Part shown: positions 9,956-20,949 of the stretch, piece after piece
Layout: each line of letters starts with the position of its first letter
Numbering within the stretch: position 1 is the stretch's first letter
Origin: Steinernema hermaphroditum
Taxonomy: Eukaryota; Nematoda; Chromadorea; Rhabditida; Steinernematidae
DNA length: 64,000 nucleotides
Assembly (NCBI GenBank): GCA_030435675.1
Contig: CM059624.1
Span: 3,062,769-3,126,768, forward strand
Direction: 5' to 3'
The notes under the pieces: generated by a model
Databases searched by the model: none
What the model saw: only the letters and a program-made list of their open reading frames with translations
What the model was told of the DNA's origin: nothing
Made by a program: the position numbers and the translations under genes

Positions 9956-11113
9956 TTAATACATCAACATCAAGTTTCTTGAACTGCCGTCCATTGAAAG
10001 CTGCGCCTTGTAGTAGTCCCACCAATTGCGGAGACCTTCGTACGAGTACACTTCCTTCTTCCGTTCAAAGACGAGCGAAACCTCAACTTCACTCGGATTC
10101 TCCCCTTGCACGAACACGACAATTCGCATTGTCTGTTCGGGATCGTAAGTGTGCACCTCATCGCGCTCCCACAATACCATGTCTTCTCCAGTCAGCAGGT
10201 TGAAATCTCTCTTCACCCAGTCATTCAATTCGCTATTGTTTCGCACAGTAGTGCGGATATCCTGGCTGATAACTTCAAAAATTTTGCGCTTCCTCCAAGC
10301 CGCAACCACTTCCTTAAGGACCCATGCTTCCAGGCAGTTGTTCGGCATGTCCAGCCATTCAAAGGTCGGTCTGACCAGGAAGTCGCGGAAAGCTCTATCC
10401 GCTGCTCGAGCATTAGCCGTGCTGAATAGGCCAAGGTTGATGTAAAGCTTTCGAAGGTTCTTGTTCTTGAGGATCTTGATGACAAACTTCTCGACTTCGA
10501 CGTTTTCGGGCACGGTGAGATCGCCTTCGACGGATAGGATAATGTCGGAGAATTGTGGATTCAGTTTGGGGAGAATGGGAACGATTGCGTGGTCGCCGGC
10601 AAGAAAGAGATGGTCGCACATGTTCTCGGCGTGCAGTGAGATCCTTTGGGCAGTGGACGGACTGGGCCACTGGATGAGCGATTCGGTGATGCGCTTATCT
10701 GCGTAGTTCTTCTTTTTCAGAGTCATTTCCATGCGCCGTTCCGTTTGCTTGCGACACGTCCATCCGTTGTGGTTGGCCGAGTAGCGGTTGAAGACGATTG
10801 AATGGGTGTTGACGTGACAGACGAGCGGCTGGAAGGAGCGAGCCTCCTTCCCCCAAGGGCCATCGAGCTTGCACAGTTTTTCCATGGTGTGGCGGATGAT
10901 GAGACTCTGCTCCTGATTCAGGACCTCCTTGATGACGTCGCGGGGGAGCGAAGCGAACTCGTTGGTGGGAGCTTCGGAGCCCGTTTGGTAGATGCCCAGG
11001 GAGCGAAGACGGTCCATGTGGCGACTGCAGTGCTGGAACATCTGAGCGCCGCGTTCTTCTTCGTTTTCGTTGGTCATGATGTTCTCCAACTGGGAGACGA
11101 ATTCGTAGAACAT
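9956..11113 (-). CDS. F-box-like protein, 385 residues
   Basis: One uninterrupted frame of 385 residues. Residues about 52-66 (NEFASLPRDVIKEVL) look like the start of an F-box. Later parts pair with the 335-residue protein at 19416: NLRKLYINLGLF with RQLRSFVMKFEF, FRDFLVRPTFEWLD with FYSFVKKPNFEELT, and VVAAWRKRKIFEV with AMEEWKRKEIFSG. So the two are paralogues. The role would be substrate binding in a ubiquitin ligase, by analogy only. A TTTTCAG acceptor ends at 11139, and the mRNA would begin there; the first ATG after it (11120) is in another frame, and the coding ATG is 7 bases on. Minus-strand AATAAA lies near 9903. The alternative frames of 85-141 residues are shadows. Confidence 0.75.
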   Translation of the reverse strand: MFYEFVSQLENIMTNENEEERGAQMFQHCSRHMDRLRSLGIYQTGSEAPTNEFASLPRDVIKEVLNQEQSLIIRHTMEKLCKLDGPWGKEARSFQPLVCHVNTHSIVFNRYSANHNGWTCRKQTERRMEMTLKKKNYADKRITESLIQWPSPSTAQRISLHAENMCDHLFLAGDHAIVPILPKLNPQFSDIILSVEGDLTVPENVEVEKFVIKILKNKNLRKLYINLGLFSTANARAADRAFRDFLVRPTFEWLDMPNNCLEAWVLKEVVAAWRKRKIFEVISQDIRTTVRNNSELNDWVKRDFNLLTGEDMVLWERDEVHTYDPEQTMRIVVFVQGENPSEVEVSLVFERKKEVYSYEGLRNWWDYYKAQLSMDGSSRNLMLMY

Positions 11114-11139
11114 GGCGCATTCCTTGAGGGAGGATACCC

Positions 11140-13783
11140 TGAAAATGGATCCATTTGTTTTGACAGTTTACAGTATGGCAATTGGGAATTCTGGGAATTC
11201 TACCGTGTTTAAATTAGGTAATCTGGACCTTATGCTGTAGCTATACAAGTGCATCATTCTAAGGCTTTCAGCATTCGAGTTTTGCCGGCAGTCGTGGTGT
11301 TCGTGTTGCCCCCTTTTAAGCATGATTGGAAATTTGCGCATAGCCTGAGTATAGTGAGGCAACTGAGGCACGGCGAACTATGCATGTCCTTTTCAAAGCA
11401 CCCTCATAACTTGAATGACAACCCCATTAGAATAATTAGAATAGTCTTTAAGCATTTTATAGTGAACCAAACTGCATTTCATGTCCGTTCTGGTCTACTC
11501 TATCCTTGCAGGGCACTGCTTCCGCAGGCTGGAATCCTAATGCTTCTTTTAAGATATGTTGAGGGTGTGAGAATGTCTAAACTCATCTTTGTTTGTTTGA
11601 GTGTACTAAACCGAAAACGTGTGCTTAAGCTTGCTAACAGACCTTGAGCTCTGTGAACTCACTACAAACACCAATAAAGGTGATTATTTTTGAAGCGATT
11701 AGAATTCTACTATGGTATCTCTGTGCGGAACCCGATAGAGACCAACCAAGGCCCAAGTAATCACTTGCTTTAGAAAAGCCGGTCTTAGTGAATGGGTTTA
11801 ATATAACAAACGCCCTATTTACGCTTGATTTAGCGCACCATATTAGAAATACTTCAACTCTATATTTCATTCAAGAGTTCAACGGTTTCCCAACTGTCCA
11901 TTTTATCTCTTGATTTTGAATTCCGAGCTTTAAAGCACCAGAAATGAGCTTCTGATATGCTCAAGCAGCTATCTATTTGGATCTGATCCACATGTATCTT
12001 TTTCACTAATTCTAACCCAAGAATCATTACAAATGAGTGTATGTTATGTTCAAATATAACAGCTTCTGTCTTTTCAGCTTCTCTAAAGCGAAAGCGCATC
12101 CGATATACTTTCCCAATTACCCATCTGACTGGTTGTTACTTATGGTATTAGAAACCTGCTTACCGGTTATCAGGAGGATCTTGACCAGCCGACATGTCTC
12201 TGATGTAGACAGAAGAATGTATCCAACAGATTTTGAGATCCCAAACGTTCTTGAGATCTGTAAACAAATTGGTTGCTATCCACCTCTTAAAACCTCATTT
12301 TTACCTTACTTGATTTTAATCAGTCGCTAATTAGGTCGCCAATCAGCACATTTGAAGCGAAATTACCCTTGAAGCAACAGGTGATCTGAATATACGAGGA
12401 GGCAATTAGATATGTCCACGGGATATGTCGGCGGACGTGCGAATAAGGTGCGAATTGAAGTGGCCTAAAAATCAGCTGCTAGGCAACCGGCGTCTCACAC
12501 GTTCGCGCGGTGGATGGCAACAGTGAGAATATCAGTCGCGCGCGGAGCCGCGAAGAACTTAATCAATATGCACGCCGATGCCGCCCCATGGCTTCATAGC
12601 TACATGGATATTGCGGGAATTTGAATTAACAAATGGCGCGCGAAAACGAACATTTCGAAATGTTCCGATCAATGTTGCGATTGAGGTAAACAGCCTGTCC
12701 GTCTCCACCCAATCAAAGATCGAGGAGCGGCAATTTTGAACAGGGATCTAGAAGGAGCTTACGGTAGCAATCTCTGCCAGTTTAAGGGCGATGAATGTTG
12801 CCATAATTCAGAAATATATAGCCTTCGGTGATGGTGGACAGCTGGCGCCAAAATAGATCTTAATCGCTGAACTGACTTTCATCATCGAAAACAAAGACTG
12901 TCCCCAATGACGGTGAACTTCACAGATGTCTTGCCTCACTCCGCCAAAGGAAAATTATTGATTTGTGCGCGAATCTGCACCTGACAGCCGAAGGAGGCGG
13001 GCAATAAAAGATACTAATGCGGCGAGCGGTCCTAGCGAAACGATCAACAAATGTAGCATGTTCGGTCAAGGTCGCGTATCGGGTGTTTGTTTGTTGTTTT
13101 CTTGTGACGTTTTGTTTACGTTGAACACAAGTAGAACCGATGTAGATGACCGAAATTCTCATTTTCTTCGATTGGTAAATTTTGAATTTGCAAGACGCCG
13201 GCTTTTTAGTGCTCAAAGGAGCTTTCTATCTATTTCGAACGGTTCTGCAGGAACAAATGACGTTTTAACCTACTGAAATTAATATTTAGTCTATGCGCTC
13301 AACGCTTCAGAAGAAGAGGCTCAATGTAGCTGCCGCGCGGGGCTTTGCAATAATCGGAGGGTGCGATGAGTCTGGGAGATCTCAAAGTTGGATTATGAAA
13401 AGTTAGGGTTTTTTACAAAACAAATAGACGCGAAACAAAGGATCGGTGCAATGGAAGGGGAAGAGGGGGCGACCGTCCGCAGGGTCGTTAAACTGTTGTT
13501 GCGGGCCCGCCGATCCTTTCCCATATTCGTCCTCGGCACTCCTTTGCCTCGTGATCCTTTTATGGCTAGGCTGTTGACGATTTTGAACTTTTTGGGTGGT
13601 GAAATCTTGATTTTTACAACTTTTCTATGGCGATCTATGTGGGAAAGGAAGTGGCTTCGCGACAATTTCCCGTATTGTCCTGCTGCGTGCTTGCCATCGA
13701 ATTTAAGAGGATATAATGCTCTTAGGTGTCCTTTACTTCGCTGGATTTGATTGCATTTGGTCATATATCCCCTGATCAGGCAA
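11140..13783. other. 2.6-kb intergenic stretch
   Basis: The left half is AT-rich; the right half (12480-13780) has GC-richer patches and open frames up to 147 codons near 13390-13836 on both strands. None has splice sites, recognisable motifs or a counterpart elsewhere in the window, so I call nothing. The Merlin insertion begins at its right end. Confidence 0.4.
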
Positions 13784-14986
13784 CAATTTCGGGCTCTATT
13801 AGCGAACAGTGGCCAAAAGTATTTTTCGAAGGCCAAAAGTAATTATGAGTGGCCAAAAGTCGGAACAGTGGCCAAAAGTAATTATGAGTGGCCAAAAGTC
13901 GGAACAGTGGCCAAAAGTATTTTTTAAAGCCAAAAGTCGGGACAGTGGCCAAAAGTAATTTTCGATGGCCAAAAGTCGGAACAGTGGCCAAAACTATTTT
14001 TTAAAGCCAAAACTATTTTATGCTCGAAAATTCGCTGTCTCTCAAAATAGCGACGAAAAGCGTACTCATAGAGGTGGGAGGCAAATTTTTCTGTAGATGT
14101 CCCCCGCAGGTGACGCATGTCTGATTTTATAGCACCCCAAGTGGCTTCTATCCCTTGTGTGTGGACTGTCCTATCCTTTGGATTTACAAAGTTTATCCGA
14201 TGGTTAACCCATCGGCGGGTGTATTCCATCTCCAGCTCCTCTATTTTTCCATAGGCAGCCCAACCGTCCGATGTGACGATGGTTCCACGCGCACAGTTAT
14301 CTCGAATTATTGGCAGAAGCGTGCCCGCTGTTCTATCGCGCACCTCAAACCGAACACCCAGCCCGACTCTTTTCCAAGTTTCCGGCCTCTATGGTGCTTA
14401 GGCTTATAGAAGTACGATTCGTCGATTTCGACGACAACTCCCTCCCCCCTAGTTGGTGATCGTACGACTGGCGCATTGCCCAATCACGGCAAACCCACCT
14501 GAACTTATTATAAAATTCAACCAGTGTTGAAAGCGCCCAGCCATGTTCGTGGTGAACGTTTTCAAGGCGCGTGGTAGGGTTTGTGGCCCAAAAGTGGGCC
14601 ATCTTAAGGATTTCGTCCACACCCAGTTTGGAGTCGAAGAAGAACGAGTCTCGGCGCACCGACTGTCGGGTTATGGACTTCTTAACGTTGCAGCCATTGC
14701 ACCGCCACTAAATAGCCTCCACTATGCATGGACACAAAGACAACAATATCCCACCTGGAATCCATCTACGACTCCCTTAGCATGTTATTGATAAAATGCT
14801 TTTAGTAACTATTCCGACTTTTGGCCATCGAAAAATAATTTTGGCCACTGTTTCGACTTTTGGCCACTGTTCCGACTTTTGGCTTTAAAAAAATACTTTT
14901 GGCCACTGTTCCGACTTTCGGCCATTCAAAAATACTTTTGGCCATTCAAAAATGCTTTTTTTGTTCGCTAATAGAGCCCAATTTCG
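13784..14986. mobile_element. Merlin-superfamily DNA transposon with 8-bp target duplication
   Basis: The element proper is 13792-14978 (1,187 bp). Both ends carry the inverted repeat GGCTCTATTAGCGAACA, and the direct repeat CAATTTCG flanks it at 13784-13791 and 14979-14986; 8-9 bp duplications are known for Merlin. Inside each end are several copies of a short motif, GGCCAAAAGTCGGAACAGT on the left (13808-13995) and its reverse complement on the right (14815-14955), forming long imperfect subterminal inverted repeats. The one gene is a broken IS1595-like transposase on the minus strand. The perfect target duplication means the ends have changed little since insertion. Confidence 0.88.
13924..14760 (-). 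pseudogene. Merlin (IS1595/ISXO2-like) transposase, inactivated
   Basis: The transposase would cut and rejoin the element ends. In order: a zinc-ribbon remnant (CNGCNVKKS), RRDSFFFDSKL typical of the family, WVCRDWAMR, then the catalytic region EIDESYFYKPKHHRGRK (first Asp at 14432-14434), VTSDGWAAY (second Asp at 14266-14268) and HTQGIEATWGAIK (Glu at 14146-14148), so the DDE triad is all present. It is broken at least three times: an in-frame TAG at 14708-14710, a frameshift at the G run near 14448-14462, and another near 14348-14352. The C-terminus runs into the subterminal repeats before a stop at 13924. There is no sign of domestication. Confidence 0.85.
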
Positions 14987-15733
14987 TTGAGGAACCACCC
15001 GGATTCCGTAAATTCCAAGCCGCCTCCGGCTTGTCTCAGTTGGCTTCGAGACGACACCCACTCAGGCATATACCAAGAGTGCGTAGACCATCACAGAAAC
15101 GTGCATTCCCTGTGAGGTCGAGCCAGAGAATGACTGCGATTGTGAAATGCTACCGAGTCGGTCTCAGCCGGCCACTGCAAAGCTGTCACCTTCTACGAGT
15201 AGGAAAACTCTTCGTTCATGCTGTTAAACACCATCGCCTAAGTAATAACTAGGCGACTCGTCCAAAATTAGACGAAACAAACTTCATCCGAAACGCATAG
15301 CAATCTGCTTGGCACGAATGAGACCTCTTCGATTGAATTTATGTGGCCTATGAACGTTCTAATTTGCAACTAGCATGATGGACCATAGCTGAATGTGGTT
15401 CCGTCACAAGTATATTATTGCGACTTTAGATGACGACTGATTGAGACGTTACATACAGTACCTAAAGTACGTGTGCACTATAGATTTGCACATTCGCATA
15501 CATTTCCGCGCTGCCCAATCTCAGTCAGCGACAGCGCGTCTCGCGCTTCCACCTCTTCCTTCGGCGGCACCGCCATTCGGCCCGTCCGTCTCTGCCTCTC
15601 CTCTGTGCGTGCTCTTTCGCTCTCACTCACTCAGCGCCGCCGCTGTTTAGGTGTTTATTGCCGCGCACGCCGAGCGCTTTCACTTTCGTGTTTTGTTGAT
15701 TCGCACCTCTTTATCCATTTCTCACCTTTGCAG
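14987..15733. other. intergenic, upstream region of gene A
   Basis: No gene supported. Positions 15520-15660 are GC-rich and lie just before the acceptor CCTTTGCAG (ending 15733) that precedes the start of gene A, so the stretch probably contains its promoter and outron. Confidence 0.4.
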
Positions 15734-15734
15734 G

Positions 15735-18240
15735 ATGACCTTCGAGTCCACAAAATGCTGGGACATCCCGCGGCTGTCGGGAGCGCCGGTGATCGCTGGC
15801 AATGAACTTTATCTACTTGAGTAAGTGGCAATGTGTTTTGCAGGAACAAAATGGGTGTTTACAGTATGGTCGATGGTGCTATCGATCGAATAAACATGGA
15901 CAACGACGAGCACACCGCCTTGCAAAAGGACGTCTATGACAAGAACGTAAGGGAAACTTTGACTTTGTGGCGACAGATCGATAGGGGGTAAATAGGGGAT
16001 AGAGGGTACGAAGGGACGAAAGAAAGGAATAATAGAAGGACATAAGGAATGCTGAGGGGGTCCTAATTCCTTTAAGGTTTCATAAGTGGCTTGCGATACC
16101 GATCTGCTTAATTACTAACTCTCACTTTCAGGACTATGGTTTCGAATATCTCACAAAGGTGATGGGCCAAATTCTCATCTTCTGGTCAAAAGACTTGAAA
16201 TTCTACTCTGCTCCATTGAAGCTTTGCCGGGATGGAACTCTAAAAAATCCGTTTCGTTTGGATGGTCCACCGGTGTTCCGTGGCCAAGAGGGTGACGACG
16301 AGCCGTTTGAATTCAACGAGACTGGAATTTTCCAAGTCACACGGAGTAGCTCCGACAGACCAATTGTTCAGTTCACGAACTTGGAAACGCAATTTGTCTC
16401 GCGGAAGATCAAATTCCCAGATTGGTCTCGAACAGGTAGATTAGACCGTAATGTCCGGAGCCTAACTTCGGGGATTTAGATTATAGTGAAGGAGATTGCG
16501 CCTTCTTCGCGACTCCAGGGCGACTTTTCGGCATCGATTACCGACATCTCTACTTGTGCTCCATCGATCCTATCGACGGAACTCGGTTCACAAGGCATTA
16601 TCTCCATCTAGCAGAAAACCTGGACGATGTCATCACCTTCGAGAACCATAACATGTGCAGAAGTGGGGATTACCTCTATATCGTCTACTCGGACAATCCG
16701 TCGTTGATAAGGGACGCAAGCCCTGCTGAAGAGCAACATAGGAGAGTAGAAATCGACGACTCTGATAATGACGAGGCCGATGAGTCGCAGGAAGAGGTCG
16801 AGCAAGTGCTTCCCATGATTCTACGCATCCACATCAGGTATGTCCATACTATTAACATCCTATAAGGGTCAAGTTTGTGAAAGACACATAGAGTATCGGC
16901 CATCGAATATAAAAAATATCAAGCCCGCTTTATAATTCTGCGTTTTCAGAACTTATTCTGTCGAAAAGCTCAACCTTATCTGGCCCCAAGGCGCGCACAG
17001 GCCATCTGTCTCGTGTTACATTAGCGTCGAGGACAGTATGATTTGCTTGAGCGGGAGATGCTCTTTATCTCAAGAAGACTGTGAAGACACCCATATCTTT
17101 CGCTTTGAAGAGGTGCCAATTGTGGACTGTTCAACTGTAATGCTCTTTGTTTAGATATTCCTTGCAGAGAACGGTGCCGGAGAGTCTCTTGAATCGCAAA
17201 GTCCGAAGCGAGAGGATACTTCACCAGCTCCAAAGAAGGTAAATTGCTGATATGTCGGAGGGAATTAAGCTAGATTTGCGCACGAGTCCTCAGCTGAGGA
17301 TGTATATTACTGTAGCGGAACACTATGCTGAAGAGTCTGTTGAATCGCAAAGTTCAAAGCCAATGAATCGCCATGCCTCTCCAGTCGAAAAGGGGGTATA
17401 CATATGTTAGAGGGAATTAAGCTAGCTAGTGCTGAAATTCCTCAGCTCAGGATGCCTAGGACTCCTGTGCTCCTCACTCAAGCATCAGACCAACTTTCGA
17501 TGTTATGCGTTTTGTTCAGAGAAGGATCGCGGAGTCCCCTACCGGCTCCTCTCCCTCGGACGAAGCGGGCCCAGCCGACCGTTGTGAGGATTGCAGGAGG
17601 CTTCTGAACGAGAACTACGCCTGCGTCCAGTGTGGAAACAAGTGCTGCCCGACATGTCTGGTGAACAACCACCAGCATGATCGACAGATCTTTCACAGGG
17701 TCGTTGCGAAAGAGCGGGTCACCGAAATCTTGGAGGAGAAACGTGCTGAACTTCAAGATCTCAATGATGACTTCATCAGGGCGTGTGGAAGAGTTGGAGC
17801 GGTAAAAATAGCGTTCTGTTCATGTGATACTAATTGGCAGTTTATAGGCTTTTCGCGACAAAAATGAGTTGGTGGCTGCCGCGCAAGAACACATCGAATC
17901 GATCGCGGACGAGCAAGGCCATGTTAGGGAAGACGAACTTAACAATCAGCTAGAGCTGATGGATCAATGGAAAGCCGCAATGGAAGAGGTAGTGTAGCAT
18001 TTGGAAGTATCTAATACTATGCCAATCTAGATAACCCAGAATCTCCAGGAAGCCGTCGACGATGCGAGTCAAAACGAGCAGCAAGACCAAGAAGATGATC
18101 CACCGCAGGAAGAAAACGGCGATGAGCAGCCCGACGACCCCGATCAAGGAGCCGTCGACGGTCAACGTAGCCGTTCAGTTAGCAGTGTATCTGACGAAGA
18201 AGTGGAGGAAGAAGAAGAGGAGGAGGAGGAGGAGGAATAA
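15735..18240 (+). CDS. family member A: propeller-like N-terminus plus B-box zinc finger
   Basis: Ten exons: 15735-15820, 15865-15946, 16132-16435, 16480-16837, 16950-17112, 17155-17238, 17294-17395, 17520-17801, 17848-17988, 18031-18240. They join to 603 residues. The ATG follows CCTTTGCAG by one base. Residues 1-331 repeat short beta-hairpin signatures (GNELYLLE, GQILIFWS, GDYLYIVYSDN, DSMICLSGRCS, THIFRFEE), consistent with a beta-propeller. Residues 415-446 are a B-box type 1 finger, CEDC-x9-CVQC-x4-CPTC-x4-HQH. Helices follow, and residues 535-603 are very acidic, ending in a long Glu run. Exons 6 and 7 are a duplicated linker pair (GESLESQSPK / EESVESQSSK). The function is unknown; B-box proteins usually act in protein complexes, often ubiquitin ligases. 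B and C share the exon pattern. Confidence 0.78.
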
Positions 18241-19415
18241 GCAGTTATCGTTTTCACTCTACACATTCTCAAACTCTATCTATACGCATATCGGTTGTTC
18301 AAATATTGTTACTGTTTGGCATTGATCTCTTATGTATCGATGTGCTATTGTGTGCCATTTCTTGTGTGTTCCGTCTCGCCTGGAGAGTAGTTGTCCCTTG
18401 AATCTTTAAATTGAATGTTCTGTTTCTTGTCTTCATATAATATGTATTATGCCGTTAACTTTGCATGAACGTTATCGACCGTTCTTGTTACTACTCCTTT
18501 TACCCTATAGTAGCTGTATGAATGTTTCATCACCTGAACATTGTTACAAAATTGACATAGAAATAGTCTTTGTTTTGCCATTTTCAACCTTGTCAGCACT
18601 TTTTAAAAATTTCATAACATACTGTCTGTGTAAAATATTCTGATTGCGCAACCGAGATTCATGCATGTGGGACTCGGTCAAGGTCTCAGTTCAATTCTGT
18701 AGGCATGTGCCTATATCCGAAACGTAAGTCAAAACGGGATCCTTCGAAGTGCCCGCCTCAAATCAAGCTGAAACTTGCCACACAAAAAGCCTTACAAGAG
18801 TAATATTCTGATACGCTGAAATAAAGAAAAACTGTCCATTCCAGTACGATCTAGTAGAATTATTAAAATTGCACTGAACATGTCGCAACCTAGGCTAAAA
18901 TTGTACCGAGGAACACGAAGTTAAGGAATATAAGTGATAACTAGCAATGTCTCTTTGAGAGCTCATAAATTTCACACGTTTCTTTGTGCACCGTATGAAG
19001 ACACATATGACGGATTTGAGACGTATTGAAAGCAAACAGCGAATCCGAAACTTCATTATCCATGCGAAATTGCGCAAATAACATTTAAGTAACGCAAGGG
19101 GCGTGGTAACTGGCGCTTGTCCCTCTTTTTTTGATTTTTTTTATGAAGATTTGATGAAGATGACCAGTCGATATATCATCTCATCGCAACTGATTCCACG
19201 ATGTCTAAATAGCCTTCGGTAGCTTCGTGTGCCGACAGTTGATCAGTTGTCAATGGGATCACGACCCAAAGTAACTGTGAATAGCATCGCGATCAATCCT
19301 CAGTTTATTGATACCAGCTTTCAAATTGCTGAAAGGCTCGCTTTATAAGAGTGAGGCATATACAGAGATAGTGTAACGTAGTTATTGACATTTAATAGAT
19401 GTTCCATTATCAAAA
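18241..19415. other. intergenic
   Basis: 3' side of gene A and of the convergent 19416 gene. AT-rich, no coding sequence or repeat recognised. Confidence 0.45.
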
Positions 19416-20423
19416 CTATGACGGGCCAGTGAAAGTAAATTCGAGATCATGATGGACTGTAACGTTTCCACCTTCGTTCTCGAAATGCATACTATTGATC
19501 GATTTCCGCTGTGGGTCACTCGGGTGGTAGTGGATTAATCCAACGTATGTGTTCCACCTATCACTTTCATCGGAACGTTTCTTCATGTGCCACTCGTCGG
19601 TTCCATGAATTAAAGGCGTCGTCAGTTTGATTCTTTGAACGTGTCCTGAAGTTATGTCATTATTGTATTGAACTGTATTGAACCAACCTGAAAAGATTTC
19701 TTTGCGCTTCCACTCCTCCATAGCCGCATCGATTACTCTGTAATCAAAAACATTGTGATCACTGGTAAGCTCTTCGAAGTTCGGCTTCTTCACAAAGCTG
19801 TAGAAGGCGTCATCGAACTCCTTCTGGCGATCTTTGGAAAACTCGAATTTCATGACAAACGACCGAAGCTGTCTGGACTTCAGCTGCTTCAGAATTGCAT
19901 CTTCGGCCAATTTCTTCTCGTGATCTTCCAGGGTGAAGCCGTACTCCTGGAAGTCCACTTCGATGCGCGAGAAACGGTTCAGGGGTAGATTGAGGAGGAA
20001 GTCAATGCATCCAGGCCCAGTTAGTCTGATGTATTCCACCATGTTCGGTACAAGCTCCACAGTTTGCTGTAGTTCATCAACGTCGGAGCATTCGAGTACC
20101 GTACGTCTGATCACTGGTGCGCAATTTGCATCCAACACGTTTTTGGTCCCGTCTGCTTCTTGGTAAACGATACGTTGTCCATCGTGGTCGAAATTTACCG
20201 AACACGTGCCCATACTACGAAACACTTCGCTCCAAGAACCGCCGATCGCCAATAGATTACTAGATGTTTCTTGGGTAATAGCACCGCTGAGAAACTCAAG
20301 GTTGAGGAGGTCATGAATTATATCGTTCGATAGGTAAGCGAACTCGTTTCCGGGGACTATATGGGGCTGGGTAAGGTGATTGTTGCTGCTGGTCATCTTG
20401 AAAGCGGTGGTTAACGACTTCAT
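19416..20423 (-). CDS. F-box-like protein, 335 residues
   Basis: A single frame of 335 residues. The ATG (20421-20423) sits three bases after the acceptor CCATTTTAG, the usual trans-splicing position. Residues about 26-42 (NEFAYLSNDIIHDLLNL) resemble an F-box start, and the later RQLRSFVMKFEF, FYSFVKKPNFEELT and EEWKRKEIFSG pair with the 385-residue protein at 9956-11113. The role would be substrate recognition for ubiquitin ligation, by family analogy only. Part of this gene is copied at 23160-23345 as a pseudogene on the same strand. The C-terminus (VTVHHDLEFTFTGPS) has no motif I know. An alternative is a nuclear or cytoplasmic protein without ubiquitin activity, since the F-box match is short. 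Confidence 0.72.
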   Translation of the reverse strand: MKSLTTAFKMTSSNNHLTQPHIVPGNEFAYLSNDIIHDLLNLEFLSGAITQETSSNLLAIGGSWSEVFRSMGTCSVNFDHDGQRIVYQEADGTKNVLDANCAPVIRRTVLECSDVDELQQTVELVPNMVEYIRLTGPGCIDFLLNLPLNRFSRIEVDFQEYGFTLEDHEKKLAEDAILKQLKSRQLRSFVMKFEFSKDRQKEFDDAFYSFVKKPNFEELTSDHNVFDYRVIDAAMEEWKRKEIFSGWFNTVQYNNDITSGHVQRIKLTTPLIHGTDEWHMKKRSDESDRWNTYVGLIHYHPSDPQRKSINSMHFENEGGNVTVHHDLEFTFTGPS

Positions 20424-20555
20424 GTCCTAAAATGGAAATTGAAATTCGTGCAAATAGCATAAAATTTCGTGGTATAAGAGCTACTTGAAGTGAACTACCT
20501 TTGCAGTGTTCAGCGAAGACCTATCGGCCAAAGTGGAAGCGAAAACGCAACTGAG

Positions 20556-20689
20556 GTTGCGATCAGGGATGTGCGGAAATAAAATTTTGCAAAACGGAAA
20601 CGGAAACGGAAACGGAAATCACCGAAAAAACGCGGAAATTTCCGTTTTGCGGAAACGGAAACGGAATTCCGCACATCCCTGGTTGCGAT
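20556..20689. mobile_element. hAT-type MITE, 118 bp, with 8-bp target duplication
   Basis: The element is 20564-20681. It starts CAGGGATGTGCGGAA and ends with the exact reverse complement. The direct repeat GTTGCGAT flanks it (20556-20563 and 20682-20689). The interior is built from ACGGAA units that read GGAAAC on one side and TTCCGTTT on the other, so the whole can fold as one hairpin. A CAGGG start with an 8-bp duplication is typical of the hAT superfamily. There is no coding capacity. Confidence 0.85.
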
Positions 20690-20949
20690 GCAACCCGGTG
20701 AACCGGATGGACCCAGCCGCGCAGGGATCCTTTATGTGCTTGGGATAATAGCGACTGTTCGAGAGCAGCGACACGATAAGAACTCAGACGACGAGAGAAA
20801 ACCGCGCGCCCCTTCCATGGTCTTGTTTCTGATTTTCTGCGCTCTCTTCAAAACGTTCCAGCCGTTGCGTGTTTCGAGTAGGCGCGGGCTGGCTCGACTC
20901 CGGCTCAGTTTGCCTCACCACTCACCACTACCTAACAAGAACTGTCAAT

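Noticed and set aside
13388..13836. Overlapping open frames of 120 and 147 codons left of the Merlin element
   Set aside because: Opposite strands of the same stretch, no splice context, and one runs into the transposon terminal repeats.
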